DNA from: Prevotella sp.
GTDB taxonomy: Bacteria > Bacteroidota > Bacteroidia > Bacteroidales > Bacteroidaceae
Assembly (NCBI GenBank): GCA_017443345.1
Contig: JAFSNR010000191.1
Span: forward strand, 1-52,471
DNA: 52,471 nucleotides
Direction of reading: 5' to 3'
The position numbers and the translations under genes were made by a program. Each line of letters opens with the position of its first letter. Position 1 is the stretch's first letter. The notes beneath the pieces were generated by a model that was not told the DNA's origin, ran no database searches, and saw only the letters and a list, made by a program, of their open reading frames with translations. Shown piece by piece: positions 17,669 through 28,668 of the stretch.

Positions 17669-19060
17669 ATGACGCTGATAATTGTGATATTGCTGCTGTT
17701 GGGCTACGTGGTGATTGCTACGGGGCACTTGACGGGTGTGAACAAGGCGGCTATTGCCGTCTTTATCGGAACCGTCGGGTGGGTGGTATATATCTGTTAT
17801 GGATCGGATTTCGTGATGGCGCGCCATCCGCAGGACTACGAGGAATTCCTGGGTGGTGACTTGCCTTCGAGTGACGCCGTGAAGCACTATATATATAATA
17901 ATGTATTCTTATATTATGTAGGGCGCGCTGCGAGTATCGTCATGTTTCTGTTGGCCACGATGAGTATTGTGGAGATCCTGAACAATAACGGATGCTTTGA
18001 CTTTATCTCCAAATGGATCCGAACCAGGAACTCGAAACGTCTGCTGTGGTCGATCACCTTCGCTACCTTTATCCTCTCTGCCAACCTCGATAACCTGACG
18101 ACTACGACGATGATGCTGGTGATTATGCACTCCATCGTTCAGAACCGTCGTCAGAGAATGTTGATTGGTACAGCGATCGTACTGGCTGCCAACTGTGGTG
18201 GATGTTTTACGGTGATTGGTGATCCGATAGGTCTGATCCTGTGGGGTGATGGTGCCGTTACTGCCACCAACTTTTCTTCGTATATGGCTCTGCCAGCGTT
18301 GTTGGCCTGGGTGATTCCTACGATTCTCATCCATCGTGAGTTGCCTGAAAGGATCGATACCCAATGGTCGCCGATGCCTTATCGGGGTGACGAGACGAAC
18401 CTGAGTCCTTGGCAGCGTGTGCTGATGCTCTTCGTGGGTATTGGTGGATTGTGGTTTATACCAACCTTCCATACGATCACCAAACTTTCGCCATTCCTCG
18501 GTGCCCTTTGTGTACTCAGTGTCCTGTGGGTGGTCAATGAACTGATGAACCGTAAGCTGATCAATGCGGACAGAATGTCAGAGAAGCGTGTGCCACTCGC
18601 CTTGCAGTATGGTACCATCCAGCAGATCCTCTTCGTGATGGGAATCATGCTCGCCATGGGTGTCGTCATGGAGACGGGGGTGTTCAGTGATGTGGCTGAC
18701 TGGATCAACCAGAACATCCATAGTGTCTGGGTGGTCGGTATCGTATCAGGTCTGTTGAGTGGACTGGTAGATACTTTCACCATCGCCATCAGCGACATCT
18801 CACTCTATCCAGTGGTGAAAGGTGCCCTGCCAGGTGACTATATCGGCAGTTTTATTACGAACGGTATCTATTGGAAGATCATCGCTTATACGACTGCCGT
18901 TGGAGGCTGTTTGCTCAGTGTCGGTTCTGTGAGTGGTCTTGCCCTGATGAAGATGGAACACATCCGTCTGGGTTGGTATGTGAAGAACATGACGTTGAAG
19001 GTGTTGGCTGGAGGCGTTGTGGGACTGGCTGTGCTTTGGATTGAACTCAATTACTTTTAA
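17669..19060 (+). CDS. nhaD: Na+/H+ antiporter, NhaD type
   Basis: 463 aa, about 11-12 hydrophobic segments, no signal peptide. Features of the NhaD/ArsB-like ion transporter superfamily include SANLDNLTTTTMM, ANCGGCFTVIGDPIGL and the second half GLVDTFTIAISD. It exchanges Na+ for H+ at the inner membrane, helping pH and sodium balance. A GTTTAGA heptad lies just before the ATG. Follows the kinase gene by 35 bases, so the kinase may influence its expression. Confidence 0.88.
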   Translation: MTLIIVILLLLGYVVIATGHLTGVNKAAIAVFIGTVGWVVYICYGSDFVMARHPQDYEEFLGGDLPSSDAVKHYIYNNVFLYYVGRAASIVMFLLATMSIVEILNNNGCFDFISKWIRTRNSKRLLWSITFATFILSANLDNLTTTTMMLVIMHSIVQNRRQRMLIGTAIVLAANCGGCFTVIGDPIGLILWGDGAVTATNFSSYMALPALLAWVIPTILIHRELPERIDTQWSPMPYRGDETNLSPWQRVLMLFVGIGGLWFIPTFHTITKLSPFLGALCVLSVLWVVNELMNRKLINADRMSEKRVPLALQYGTIQQILFVMGIMLAMGVVMETGVFSDVADWINQNIHSVWVVGIVSGLLSGLVDTFTIAISDISLYPVVKGALPGDYIGSFITNGIYWKIIAYTTAVGGCLLSVGSVSGLALMKMEHIRLGWYVKNMTLKVLAGGVVGLAVLWIELNYF

Positions 19061-19076
19061 TTAAAAACTACAGAAT

Positions 19077-20054
19077 ATGGCAAAGGTAAAAACAATTGGA
19101 ATTTTGACTTCTGGAGGTGATGCCCCCGGAATGAATGCTGCTATCCGTGCCGTGACCCGTTCCGGTATCTATAACGGATTCAATATCAAGGGTATTTATC
19201 GTGGCTACGAAGGACTCATCCACGGAGAAGTGAAGCCCTTCACCACAGAGAACGTCAGCGGTATCATCACTCGTGGCGGTACGATCCTGAAGACGGCCCG
19301 TTCTAAGGACTTCATGACTCCCGAGGGTATGCAGAAGGCTTACGAGACCATTCAGAGGGAAGAGATCGATGCACTGGTGGTGATTGGTGGTAATGGCTCG
19401 CTGACGGGTGCAAGGAACTTCGGTATGGAGTTCGACTTCCCCTGTATCGGACTACCAGGAACCATCGACAACGACCTCTATGGCACAGACAATACCATTG
19501 GATACGACACGACGATGAACACCATCATGGAGTGTGTAGACCGTATCCGTGACACTGCCAACTCGCATGAGCGCATCTTCTTCGTAGAGGTGATGGGTCG
19601 CGATGCAGGCTTCCTGGCACAGAACTGCGCCATCGCCTGTGGTGCAGAGGCCGCCATCGTGCCTGAAGAGTCAACCGATGTCGACCAGCTGGCAGCATTC
19701 ATGGGTCGTGGTATCCGTAAGTCGAAGAAGTCTTGTATCGTTATTGTGTCGGAGAGCCCGAAGTGTGGTGCCCTCTACTATGCCGACCGTGTAAAACATG
19801 AGTTCCCAGAGTTTGATGTACGTGTATCGATCCTGGGTCACCTGCAGCGTGGTGGTACGCCCTCGGCCCGTGACCGTATTCTGGCCAGTTGTACTGGTGT
19901 GGGCGCTATCCAGGCCATCCTGCAGGGACAGCGTAACGTGATGGTGGGCGTGAGAAACAACGAGGTGGTTTATGTGCCTTTCTCGGAGTGTATCCGTACC
20001 GACAAGCGCTTCGACAAGCGACTGATTAATGTCCTCGACGAATTGAGTATATAG
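19077..20054 (+). CDS. pfkA: 6-phosphofructokinase
   Basis: 325 aa, normal for bacterial PfkA. It phosphorylates fructose 6-phosphate. [15 protein letters not shown] (ATP loop) and the catalytic PGTIDND with D131 are present; the Gly of PGTIDND points to ATP rather than pyrophosphate as donor. The Mg-ATP motif usually GGDGS reads GGNGS (residues 104-108), an Asp to Asn change that I believe also occurs in other Bacteroidales. C-terminal [14 protein letters not shown] is the substrate site. Confidence 0.94.
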   Translation: MAKVKTIGILTSGGDAPGMNAAIRAVTRSGIYNGFNIKGIYRGYEGLIHGEVKPFTTENVSGIITRGGTILKTARSKDFMTPEGMQKAYETIQREEIDALVVIGGNGSLTGARNFGMEFDFPCIGLPGTIDNDLYGTDNTIGYDTTMNTIMECVDRIRDTANSHERIFFVEVMGRDAGFLAQNCAIACGAEAAIVPEESTDVDQLAAFMGRGIRKSKKSCIVIVSESPKCGALYYADRVKHEFPEFDVRVSILGHLQRGGTPSARDRILASCTGVGAIQAILQGQRNVMVGVRNNEVVYVPFSECIRTDKRFDKRLINVLDELSI

Positions 20055-20056
20055 GA

Positions 20057-21157
20057 ATGCCGGAGATTAAGAAAATCGTTTTGACTGGTGGGCCGTGTGC
20101 AGGGAAGACGACGGCGCTGGTGAAGATTATCGAATACTTCTCGGGGATGGGGTACAAGGTTTTCACCATCCCTGAGGTTCCTACGCTTTACAGCACTGGC
20201 GGATGGAACTATCTGACGCCTAATCGTGAGCTTTATTACGAAGGTGAGCGTGCCATTCTTGAGACACAGTTGGCACTCGAGGACCAGTTCTATCGTCTGG
20301 CAGAGGTTTGCCAGAAACCCGTCCTGATTGTCTGCGATCGTGGTGCGATGGATATCTCAGCCTATATCAAACCAGAAGAATGGCAGGAGATTACGGAGAT
20401 GGCTGGTACGGACTCAGACAGACTCCGTCAGCGTTATGACGCCGTACTCCATCTGGTGAGTGCTGCCGATGGCGCAGAGCAGTATTACACGACCGCTACG
20501 AATGCCACCCGTTATGAGAAGGCTGACGAAGAAGGACTTCGTATGGCTCGAGAATTGGACAAAAAGGTGATCAACGCCTGGTCTGGACACTCGCACCTGC
20601 GCGTCATCAACAACCATGATGACTTCAACGCCAAGCTGAATCGTGTGATCAAGGAAATCAGCAACGTGCTCGGTTTACCCCAGCCCCTGGAGAAGGAACG
20701 TCTCTACAAGGTGGAGGTGATCGGAGAAATCCCCGGTGCCATTGAGAGCGACATCACTCAGACCTATCTGGTGGCAGAACCGGGTTGTGAGATCCGCCTC
20801 AGACGTCGTCAGTGGAGTGGGGGAAAGGTGGTCAATGTACACCGTTCGAAGAAGCGCATCTCTGAGACTGAGGAGTTGGAGACTGAGCGTAAGGTTGACA
20901 ACAATCTCTACGAACAGATGCTCCAGCAGGCTGATCCCTATCGTGCTACTATCAAGAAGAAACGTCAGAGTTTCATCTGGAAGGGCCAGCATTTTGAGGT
21001 AGACACCTTTATCGAACCAGTGAGCGACCTCGTGATCCTACAGTCAAAGGGTGTTGCAGAGCAGGAAAGTGTGAAATTCCCACCGTTTATCAAAGTCCTC
21101 GAAGATGTCACAGGCAATAGCCGATATTACAACTATAATATCGCATTGCGGAAATAA
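20057..21157 (+). CDS. P-loop nucleotide kinase-like domain fused to CYTH (triphosphate tunnel) domain
   Basis: 366 aa. N-terminal P-loop LTGGPCAGKTTA (G11-T18) and VCDRGAMD suggest a small-molecule or nucleotide kinase fold (AAA_28-like) to about residue 205. The C-terminal half has CYTH-type features: alternating basic strands (EIRLRRRQW, TIKKKRQSFIW), an acidic ERK segment (ELETERKV) and HFEVDTF. The usual first ExExK motif is degenerate (YKVEVIGE). CYTH proteins hydrolyse or cyclise triphosphorylated substrates. The combination recalls plant TTM1/2 (uridine-kinase-like plus CYTH). It starts two bases after pfkA, so it is co-translated with it. Confidence 0.7.
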   Translation: MPEIKKIVLTGGPCAGKTTALVKIIEYFSGMGYKVFTIPEVPTLYSTGGWNYLTPNRELYYEGERAILETQLALEDQFYRLAEVCQKPVLIVCDRGAMDISAYIKPEEWQEITEMAGTDSDRLRQRYDAVLHLVSAADGAEQYYTTATNATRYEKADEEGLRMARELDKKVINAWSGHSHLRVINNHDDFNAKLNRVIKEISNVLGLPQPLEKERLYKVEVIGEIPGAIESDITQTYLVAEPGCEIRLRRRQWSGGKVVNVHRSKKRISETEELETERKVDNNLYEQMLQQADPYRATIKKKRQSFIWKGQHFEVDTFIEPVSDLVILQSKGVAEQESVKFPPFIKVLEDVTGNSRYYNYNIALRK

Positions 21158-21213
21158 TCGGGGTGGAAATGATAAATTATGTAAAAATTTTCTTTAATTG
21201 AGAAAAAAATAAC

Positions 21214-21221
21214 TATCTTTG
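21214..21221 (+). promoter_or_regulatory. -7 box of the ATP synthase operon
   Basis: TATCTTTG about 64 bases before the atpD ATG. The expected -33 position has TTTTC rather than TTTG, so the promoter is imperfect. Confidence 0.6.
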
Positions 21222-21266
21222 CAATCGTCTAAAACTTAAGAGTTGAACTACAAAACAAACAAGTAA

Positions 21267-22811
<1,545 letters not shown>

Positions 22812-22842
22812 TTGTTTACGGTTTACAGTTTACGGTTTACAG
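22812..22842 (+). repeat. GTTTACR heptad tract, atpC leader
   Basis: Four regular 7-base units (GTTTACG, GTTTACA, GTTTACG, GTTTACA), followed by GAT and the atpC ATG at 22845. The cleanest example of the family. Confidence 0.85.
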
Positions 22843-22844
22843 AT

Positions 22845-23087
22845 ATGTTACAGCTTAAGATAGTTTCGCCCGAGAAGGTTGAATACGACGGAGTAGTCGA
22901 GAGCGTCCTGGTACCAGGTACTATGGGACAGTTCGAGATACTGAACGACCACGCGCCCATCATCTCCACCCTTCAGAAAGGAGTTGTGGAGTATGTGAAC
23001 CAGGAGGGAAAGAACAGTCTGAACATCCTTGGTGGTTTCGTGGAAGTGCAGAAGAATGTGGTAAGTCTTTGTGTAGAGATTGGCTAA
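22845..23087 (+). CDS. atpC: ATP synthase F1 subunit epsilon, short form
   Basis: 80 aa starting MLQLKIVSPEKVEYDG. Only the N-terminal beta-sandwich is present (VPGTMGQFEILNDHAPIIS); the C-terminal helical domain that inhibits ATP hydrolysis in E. coli is absent, as in other Bacteroidetes. The frame is open upstream to 22812, but those codons are the heptad leader, so the ATG at 22845 is preferred. Confidence 0.93.
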   Translation: MLQLKIVSPEKVEYDGVVESVLVPGTMGQFEILNDHAPIISTLQKGVVEYVNQEGKNSLNILGGFVEVQKNVVSLCVEIG

Positions 23088-23093
23088 AAGGAA

Positions 23094-23486
23094 ATGAATT
23101 TCAATCAGTTAAGCAAAAGTTACATGCGACAGCAGTTATACCTGACAGCAGCCCTGTTTCTCATCAGCCTTCTGGTGATGAGGGTGTGGTTTATCGATGG
23201 TATGCTGGTGCCTGCGATTATCAGTGCAGCTTTCACCCTCGTGATTGCTACAGTGATTGGCATCGTGTGGCGTCGTATTGCAACACAGGCTCCAGACAGT
23301 CTGCCGACATTCTTTACGGCTGTCTCAGGCTTCCGTCTGCTGCTGGCTTTGCTGGTGATGTTCATCTATTATCTGGTCTATGGCCGAGATAACATGCTGA
23401 TCTTCTTCCTGGTGTTCATGGTGTTCTATTTCGCATCACTGACACACCATTCCGTATTCTTCGCCAAAGTGTCGAACCGCTCTTGA
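23094..23486 (+). CDS. Small membrane protein of the atp operon (AtpI-like position)
   Basis: 130 aa with four hydrophobic segments (about 16-32, 38-58, 73-92, 98-118). It lies six bases after atpC and before atpB, the place of the poorly conserved atpI/AtpZ-type protein in other operons. Sequence similarity to AtpI cannot be judged by eye; the call rests on size, topology and position. It may help c-ring assembly or ion supply. Confidence 0.65.
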   Translation: MNFNQLSKSYMRQQLYLTAALFLISLLVMRVWFIDGMLVPAIISAAFTLVIATVIGIVWRRIATQAPDSLPTFFTAVSGFRLLLALLVMFIYYLVYGRDNMLIFFLVFMVFYFASLTHHSVFFAKVSNRS

Positions 23487-23518
23487 CGTAAAAGTTTGCT
23501 TACACATATTAGAGAATA

Positions 23519-24567
23519 ATGAAACAATTAAAGTCGATAATCCTCCTGATGATGGTAGCCCTGCTGCCGATGCCTGCCCTTGCAGAGGAAGGTGGTGAAG
23601 GTGAGAAGATCAATATCCCTGAGATCGTTCTTGAGCACCTGGCCGACTCGTATGAGTGGCACATCGCCTCTTACGAAGGTAAGCATCTGAGCATTCCGCT
23701 GCCTATCATCATCCGTAGTGAGAATACCGGAGAATGGCATTTCTGTACGGCTCACAGTCTGCCTGAGGGCTTCTTCTTCAGTGAAGAGCATCATGGTAAG
23801 ATCTACGAGCGTATGGCTGATGGCAGTGAGGTGCGCCCCCTCGACCTGAGTATCACGAAGAGTGTGCTCCAGATCTGGATTGTGGTGGCTATCCTGATCA
23901 TTGTCTTCCTCAGTTGTGCCCGCTGGTATAAGAAGCACGACGTGAAGGACCAGGCACCTGGAGGTTTCGTCGGAGCTATGGAGATGATCGTAATGATGAT
24001 TCACGACGACCTCATCAAGTCGTCGATCGGAGAGAAGCATTACAAGCCGTATGCACCTTATCTGCTGACGGTGTTCTTCTTCATACTGACGTGTAACCTC
24101 ATTGGGTTGATACCCGTCTTCCCTGGTGGTGCCAACGTGACTGGTAACATCAATATCACCTTCTTCCTGGCACTGTGTACGATGTTGGCCATCAACATCT
24201 TCGCCAACAAGGAGTACTGGAAGGAGATATTCTGGCCTGAGGTGCCTCTGTTCCTGAAGGCCTATCCTGCACCAGTGATGCCGCTCATAGAGCTCTTTGG
24301 TGTCTTCACGAAGCCCTTCGCCCTGATGATCCGTCTCTTTGCCAACATGATGGCAGGGCACGCAGTGATGCTCAGCTTCACTTGTGTGATCTTCCTGGGT
24401 TGGTCGATGGGTGTCGGATTTGGTCTTGGTCTGAATGCGTTCAGCATCCTGATGCTCCTCTTCATGAATCTGCTGGAGCTTTTGGTTGCCTTCGTTCAGG
24501 CTTACGTCTTCACCATGCTGAGTGCAGTGTTCATTGGGCTTGCCCATAAAGAGCATCACGCTGAGTA

Positions 24568-24568
<1 letters not shown>
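23519..24568 (+). CDS. atpB: ATP synthase F0 subunit a
   Basis: 349 aa, longer than E. coli (271), because of a cleavable-looking signal (residues 1-22) and an extra soluble segment (about 23-115) before the membrane part. The essential arginine is in MIRLFANMMAGH. C-terminal VQAYVFTMLSAVFIGLA is typical. It forms the proton half-channels against the c-ring. The long antisense reading frame across it is a shadow. Confidence 0.95.
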
Positions 24569-24890
<322 letters not shown>

Positions 24891-24935
24891 CAGTGACAAT
24901 TCATTCACATTTAGTAAGATAAAACATTACAGCGA

Positions 24936-25451
24936 ATGGATTTCAGTAAACTGCCAGCAATCCTTACCCCTGATCTGGGACTCTTGTTCTGGATGCTCCT
25001 GGCGTTTGCCGTAGTCTTCTTCGTGCTTGCCAAGTATGGATTCCCTGCTATCACGAATATGGTAGAAGAGCGGAAGAAGTACATCGATGAAAGTCTGCTC
25101 AAGGCCCACGAGGCCAGTGAGCGACTGGAGAACATCAAGCAGGAGGGTGAGGCAATACTGCAGGAGGCCCGTGACCGTCAGGCGCAGATTCTCAAAGAAG
25201 CTGCCGAGACGCGTGACGCCATCGTAGAACAGGCTCAGCAGAAGGCCCGTGAGGAAGGTGCCCGCCTCCTGAGTGATGCGAAAGTCGCCATCGAACAGGA
25301 GAAGAGGGCTGCCATCGCCGACATCCGTCAGCAGGTCGCCACACTTAGTGTGGAGATTGCTGAGAAGGTTCTTCGTCAGAACCTGAAGGATGACAAGGCT
25401 CAGATGGCTTTGATCGAACGCATGCTGGATGAGGTTTCTACTGACAAATAA
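24936..25451 (+). CDS. atpF: ATP synthase F0 subunit b
   Basis: 171 aa. One N-terminal membrane helix (about 12-35, LGLLFWMLLAFAVVFFVLA) followed by a long charged coiled coil (KKYIDESLLKAHEASERLEN ... EKVLRQNLKDD). It forms the peripheral stalk with delta. Position and topology leave little doubt. Confidence 0.94.
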   Translation: MDFSKLPAILTPDLGLLFWMLLAFAVVFFVLAKYGFPAITNMVEERKKYIDESLLKAHEASERLENIKQEGEAILQEARDRQAQILKEAAETRDAIVEQAQQKAREEGARLLSDAKVAIEQEKRAAIADIRQQVATLSVEIAEKVLRQNLKDDKAQMALIERMLDEVSTDK

Positions 25452-25461
25452 GCGATAACGT

Positions 25462-25998
25462 ATGGATATAGGAGTCATATCGGTAAGATACGCCCGTGCA
25501 CTTCTGAAGAGTGCAACAGACGCGAAAATCGAGGATGCTGTCTACACGGAGATGCAACAGCTCACCAAGAGTTATGTTGACGTGCCACAGCTGCGGTTTA
25601 CGATAGACAATCCGATGCTCTCGAAGGACAAGAAGGAGATGCTGCTGTTGACAGCAGTCGGCTCTAAGCCCTCTGACCTGACCAAGACCTTTATCCAGCT
25701 CGTGCTGAAGGAGGACCGTGAGAGTGTGATGCAGTTCATCGCCAATTCGTACGTCACGCTTTACCGCCAACAGAAGAATGTCATCCGAGGACGTCTCATC
25801 ACCGCTGCAGCCGTTTCTGCTGATACCGAGCAGAAGATGCGTCAGATGGTGGAGAGTAAAACTAATGGAACAGTGGAGTTTGAGACCGAGGTGAATCCCG
25901 ATATCATCGGTGGCTTCATCCTCGAGTACGACAGCTATCGTATGGACGCCAGCGTCAAGACGAAGCTCAACTCCATTCTCACAACCTTGAAAAAGTAA
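25462..25998 (+). CDS. atpH: ATP synthase F1 subunit delta
   Basis: 178 aa. N-terminal helical bundle (ISVRYARALLKSATDAK) and C-terminal GGFILEYDSYRMDASVK, the conserved end of the OSCP/delta family. It joins the peripheral stalk to the F1 head. An A-rich leader with GTAAAAA units follows before atpA. Confidence 0.94.
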   Translation: MDIGVISVRYARALLKSATDAKIEDAVYTEMQQLTKSYVDVPQLRFTIDNPMLSKDKKEMLLLTAVGSKPSDLTKTFIQLVLKEDRESVMQFIANSYVTLYRQQKNVIRGRLITAAAVSADTEQKMRQMVESKTNGTVEFETEVNPDIIGGFILEYDSYRMDASVKTKLNSILTTLKK

Positions 25999-26024
25999 AA
26001 AGGTAAAAAATTAAAAAGGAAAAA
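25999..26024 (+). repeat. A-rich GTAAAAA leader of atpA
   Basis: Purely purine-rich with GGTAAAAAATTAAAAAGG directly before the ATG at 26025. Similar leaders precede hisA (13914-13932, minus) and gyrA (33339-33372). Confidence 0.55.
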
Positions 26025-27611
26025 ATGTCAGATAAGATTAAACCAAGCGAAGTATCCCAGGTCCTGCTCGACCAGCTCAAGGGAATCTCCAATGCAGAGA
26101 AGTTCGACGAGGTAGGAACCGTGCTCACCGTGAGTGATGGTGTGGCTCGTATCTACGGACTGCGCCATGCAGAGGCCAACGAGTTGCTGGAGTTTGAGAA
26201 CGGGACGATGGCCATCGTGATGAACCTGGAGGAAGACAACGTGGGTTGTGTGCTTCTGGGTACCACTTCAGGCATCAAGGAGGGTATGGTCGTGAAGCGT
26301 ACCAAGCGTATTGCCAGTATCCGTGTGAACGACAATATGCTGGGTCGTGTGATCAACCCGCTGGGACAGGCTATCGACGGCAAGGGAGAGATCGATCTGA
26401 GCGATGCATTTGAGATGCCACTCGATCGTAAGGCTCCTGGTGTGATCTACCGTCAGCCCGTGAAGGAGCCTCTGCAGACAGGTCTGAAGGCCATCGACTC
26501 GATGATCCCCATCGGACGTGGACAGCGTGAGCTCATCATTGGTGACCGTCAGACGGGTAAGACCGCCATTGCTGTGGATACCATCATCAACCAGAAGAGT
26601 TTCTATGAAGCAGGCAAGCCTGTTTATTGTATCTATGTAGCCATCGGCCAGAAGGCCAGTACCGTTGCTGCCCTCGTGAGCACACTCCAGGAGCATGGTG
26701 CCATGCCTTACACCATCGTGGTATCAGCTACCGCTGCTGATCCTGCAGCCATGCAGTACTATGCACCTTTCGCTGGTGCTGCTATCGGTGAGTATTTCCG
26801 TGACCGTGGTCTGCCAGCACTCGTAGTATATGATGACCTCTCTAAACAGGCTGTGGCCTATCGTGAGGTATCACTGATCCTGCGTCGTCCTTCCGGACGT
26901 GAGGCCTATCCTGGCGACGTGTTCTATCTCCACTCACGCTTGTTGGAGCGTGCAGCTAAGATGAATGAGCAGCAGGAGGTGGCTGAGCAGATGAACGACC
27001 TGCCAGAGTGTATGAAGGGTCATGTGAAGGGTGGTGGCTCACTCACCGCTCTGCCTATCATCGAGACTCAGGCTGGTGACGTGTCAGCATACATTCCTAC
27101 TAACGTGATCTCCATCACCGATGGTCAGATCTTCCTTGAGTCAGACCTCTTCAACCAAGGCTTCCGTCCTGCCATCAACGTAGGTATCTCCGTATCTCGT
27201 GTGGGTGGTTCAGCACAGATCAAGTCAATGAAGAAGGTGGCTGGTACACTGAAGATCGACCAGGCACAGTATCGTGAGCTAGAGGCATTCTCGAAGTTCT
27301 CTTCAGATATGGATGCCGTGACAGCGATGACACTGGATCGTGGACGTAAGAACAACCAGTTGTTGATTCAGCCTCAGTACAGCCCGATGCCCGTAGGTGA
27401 GCAGATTGCAATCCTCTATTGTGGTGTGCATGGTCTGATGCGTGAGGTGCCCATCGACAAGGTGCGCGAGTGCCAGACAGCCTTCCTCGACAAGTTGCGC
27501 TCAGCCAATCCTGAAGTCATCCAGACGCTTGCCAGTGGCAAGATCGACGATGAGACGACAGGCAAGATCGAGGCAGTGATGGCCGACATTGCAGGAACCT
27601 ATAAAGCCTGA
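26025..27611 (+). CDS. atpA: ATP synthase F1 subunit alpha
   Basis: 528 aa. Non-catalytic nucleotide-binding subunit; P-loop [11 protein letters not shown], and the alpha signature [17 protein letters not shown] is complete. Followed by atpG after six bases. Confidence 0.97.
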   Translation: MSDKIKPSEVSQVLLDQLKGISNAEKFDEVGTVLTVSDGVARIYGLRHAEANELLEFENGTMAIVMNLEEDNVGCVLLGTTSGIKEGMVVKRTKRIASIRVNDNMLGRVINPLGQAIDGKGEIDLSDAFEMPLDRKAPGVIYRQPVKEPLQTGLKAIDSMIPIGRGQRELIIGDRQTGKTAIAVDTIINQKSFYEAGKPVYCIYVAIGQKASTVAALVSTLQEHGAMPYTIVVSATAADPAAMQYYAPFAGAAIGEYFRDRGLPALVVYDDLSKQAVAYREVSLILRRPSGREAYPGDVFYLHSRLLERAAKMNEQQEVAEQMNDLPECMKGHVKGGGSLTALPIIETQAGDVSAYIPTNVISITDGQIFLESDLFNQGFRPAINVGISVSRVGGSAQIKSMKKVAGTLKIDQAQYRELEAFSKFSSDMDAVTAMTLDRGRKNNQLLIQPQYSPMPVGEQIAILYCGVHGLMREVPIDKVRECQTAFLDKLRSANPEVIQTLASGKIDDETTGKIEAVMADIAGTYKA

Positions 27612-27617
27612 TAGCCT

Positions 27618-28589
27618 ATGCCCAGCCTGAAAGAAATTAAAGGCCGCATAGCCTCAGTCAACTCCACGCGGAAGATTACTTCTGCGATGAAGATGGTGGC
27701 TTCCTCCAAGTTGCATCATGCACAGGTGGCAATCCAGAACATGTTGCCCTATGAGACCATGCTGGAGCACATCCTGAAGTCGTTTCTTGCTGCAGAGGCA
27801 GAGGCTCATACGATCTATGATCAGGAGCGCCCTGTCAAGCGTGCAGCCCTCGTCGTGTTCACCTCGAACTCTTCACTCTGTGGTGGTTTCAATGCTAACA
27901 CCATCAAGATGATGTTGAATGCGGTTGAAACCTATGCCCAGGAGATCGGACGTGAGAATGTGGAGATCTATCCCATCGGACGTAAGGTCTATGAGAAGGC
28001 GAAGAAGATGGGACTTAATGTGCAGGGTGAGTTCTCTGCGTTGGCAGACAAACCCAATGTGCAACAGTGCATCGATATCGCTATGGAGCTCGGAGAGAAG
28101 TTCTACGAAGGCAAGATCGACAAGGTTGAGCTGATCTATCACCACTTCAAGAGTGCAGGCTCACAGGTGCTCACCCGTAAGACCTTCCTGCCTATCGACA
28201 TTGAGTCGGAGCTGAAGGCTGACCATGAGCGCGACCTGACGAGCATCATCGCCACGAAGGAGTCGCAGGAGTATCTCAAGAAGCGTGGAGAGCGTGAAAC
28301 CGAGAAGAAGCAAGAGGATGTGAAGCCACTCAACGATAACTTCATCGTGGAGCCCGACATGAACACCGTGCTGACGGAGCTCTTACCGAAGATGGCTCAC
28401 CTGATGCTCTACACGGCTCTGCTCGACTCGAACGCTTCTGAGCATGCAGCACGAATGGTGGCCATGCAGACGGCAACTGACAATGCCGACGAACTGTTGC
28501 GCGAACTCAATTTGCAGTACAACAAGAGTCGTCAGCAGGCAATCACCAACGAACTGCTCGACATCGTCGGAGGTTCTGTCAACAACTAA
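27618..28589 (+). CDS. atpG: ATP synthase F1 subunit gamma
   Basis: 323 aa, about 35 residues longer than E. coli. N-terminal MPSLKEIKGRIASVNSTRKI and C-terminal MQTATDNADELLRELNLQYN / RQQAITNELLDIVGG form the rotating coiled coil. An insertion rich in charges (KKRGERETEKKQEDVKPLND) sits in the central domain, about residues 218-240. Last gene of the operon; a strong terminator follows. Confidence 0.96.
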   Translation: MPSLKEIKGRIASVNSTRKITSAMKMVASSKLHHAQVAIQNMLPYETMLEHILKSFLAAEAEAHTIYDQERPVKRAALVVFTSNSSLCGGFNANTIKMMLNAVETYAQEIGRENVEIYPIGRKVYEKAKKMGLNVQGEFSALADKPNVQQCIDIAMELGEKFYEGKIDKVELIYHHFKSAGSQVLTRKTFLPIDIESELKADHERDLTSIIATKESQEYLKKRGERETEKKQEDVKPLNDNFIVEPDMNTVLTELLPKMAHLMLYTALLDSNASEHAARMVAMQTATDNADELLRELNLQYNKSRQQAITNELLDIVGGSVNN

Positions 28590-28603
28590 AAACAGCAGAA
28601 AGA

Positions 28604-28638
28604 AGCCCGAACTTTTGGTAGTTCGGGCTTTTTTTTTT
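28604..28638 (+). terminator. Intrinsic terminator of the atp operon
   Basis: Perfect 10-bp stem AGCCCGAACT / AGTTCGGGCT with a 6-base loop and ten T residues. The loop carries the TTTG and the T-run abuts the -7 box of the nadE promoter, so the two signals overlap. Confidence 0.92.
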
Positions 28639-28645
28639 AACTTTG
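28614..28645 (+). promoter_or_regulatory. nadE promoter nested in the atpG terminator
   Basis: TTTG (28614-28617) in the terminator loop, 20 bases, TAACTTTG (28638-28645). The spacing is exactly consensus. The start codon at 28669 lies about 23 bases after the box. Confidence 0.75.
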
Positions 28646-28668
28646 CCCCCGAATAAACCAAACTTGCA

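Noticed and set aside
19386-19412. PfkA as pyrophosphate-dependent enzyme because of GGNGS
   Set aside because: The Gly of PGTIDND and the Gly after Asn fit ATP use; the change is noted in the feature only.
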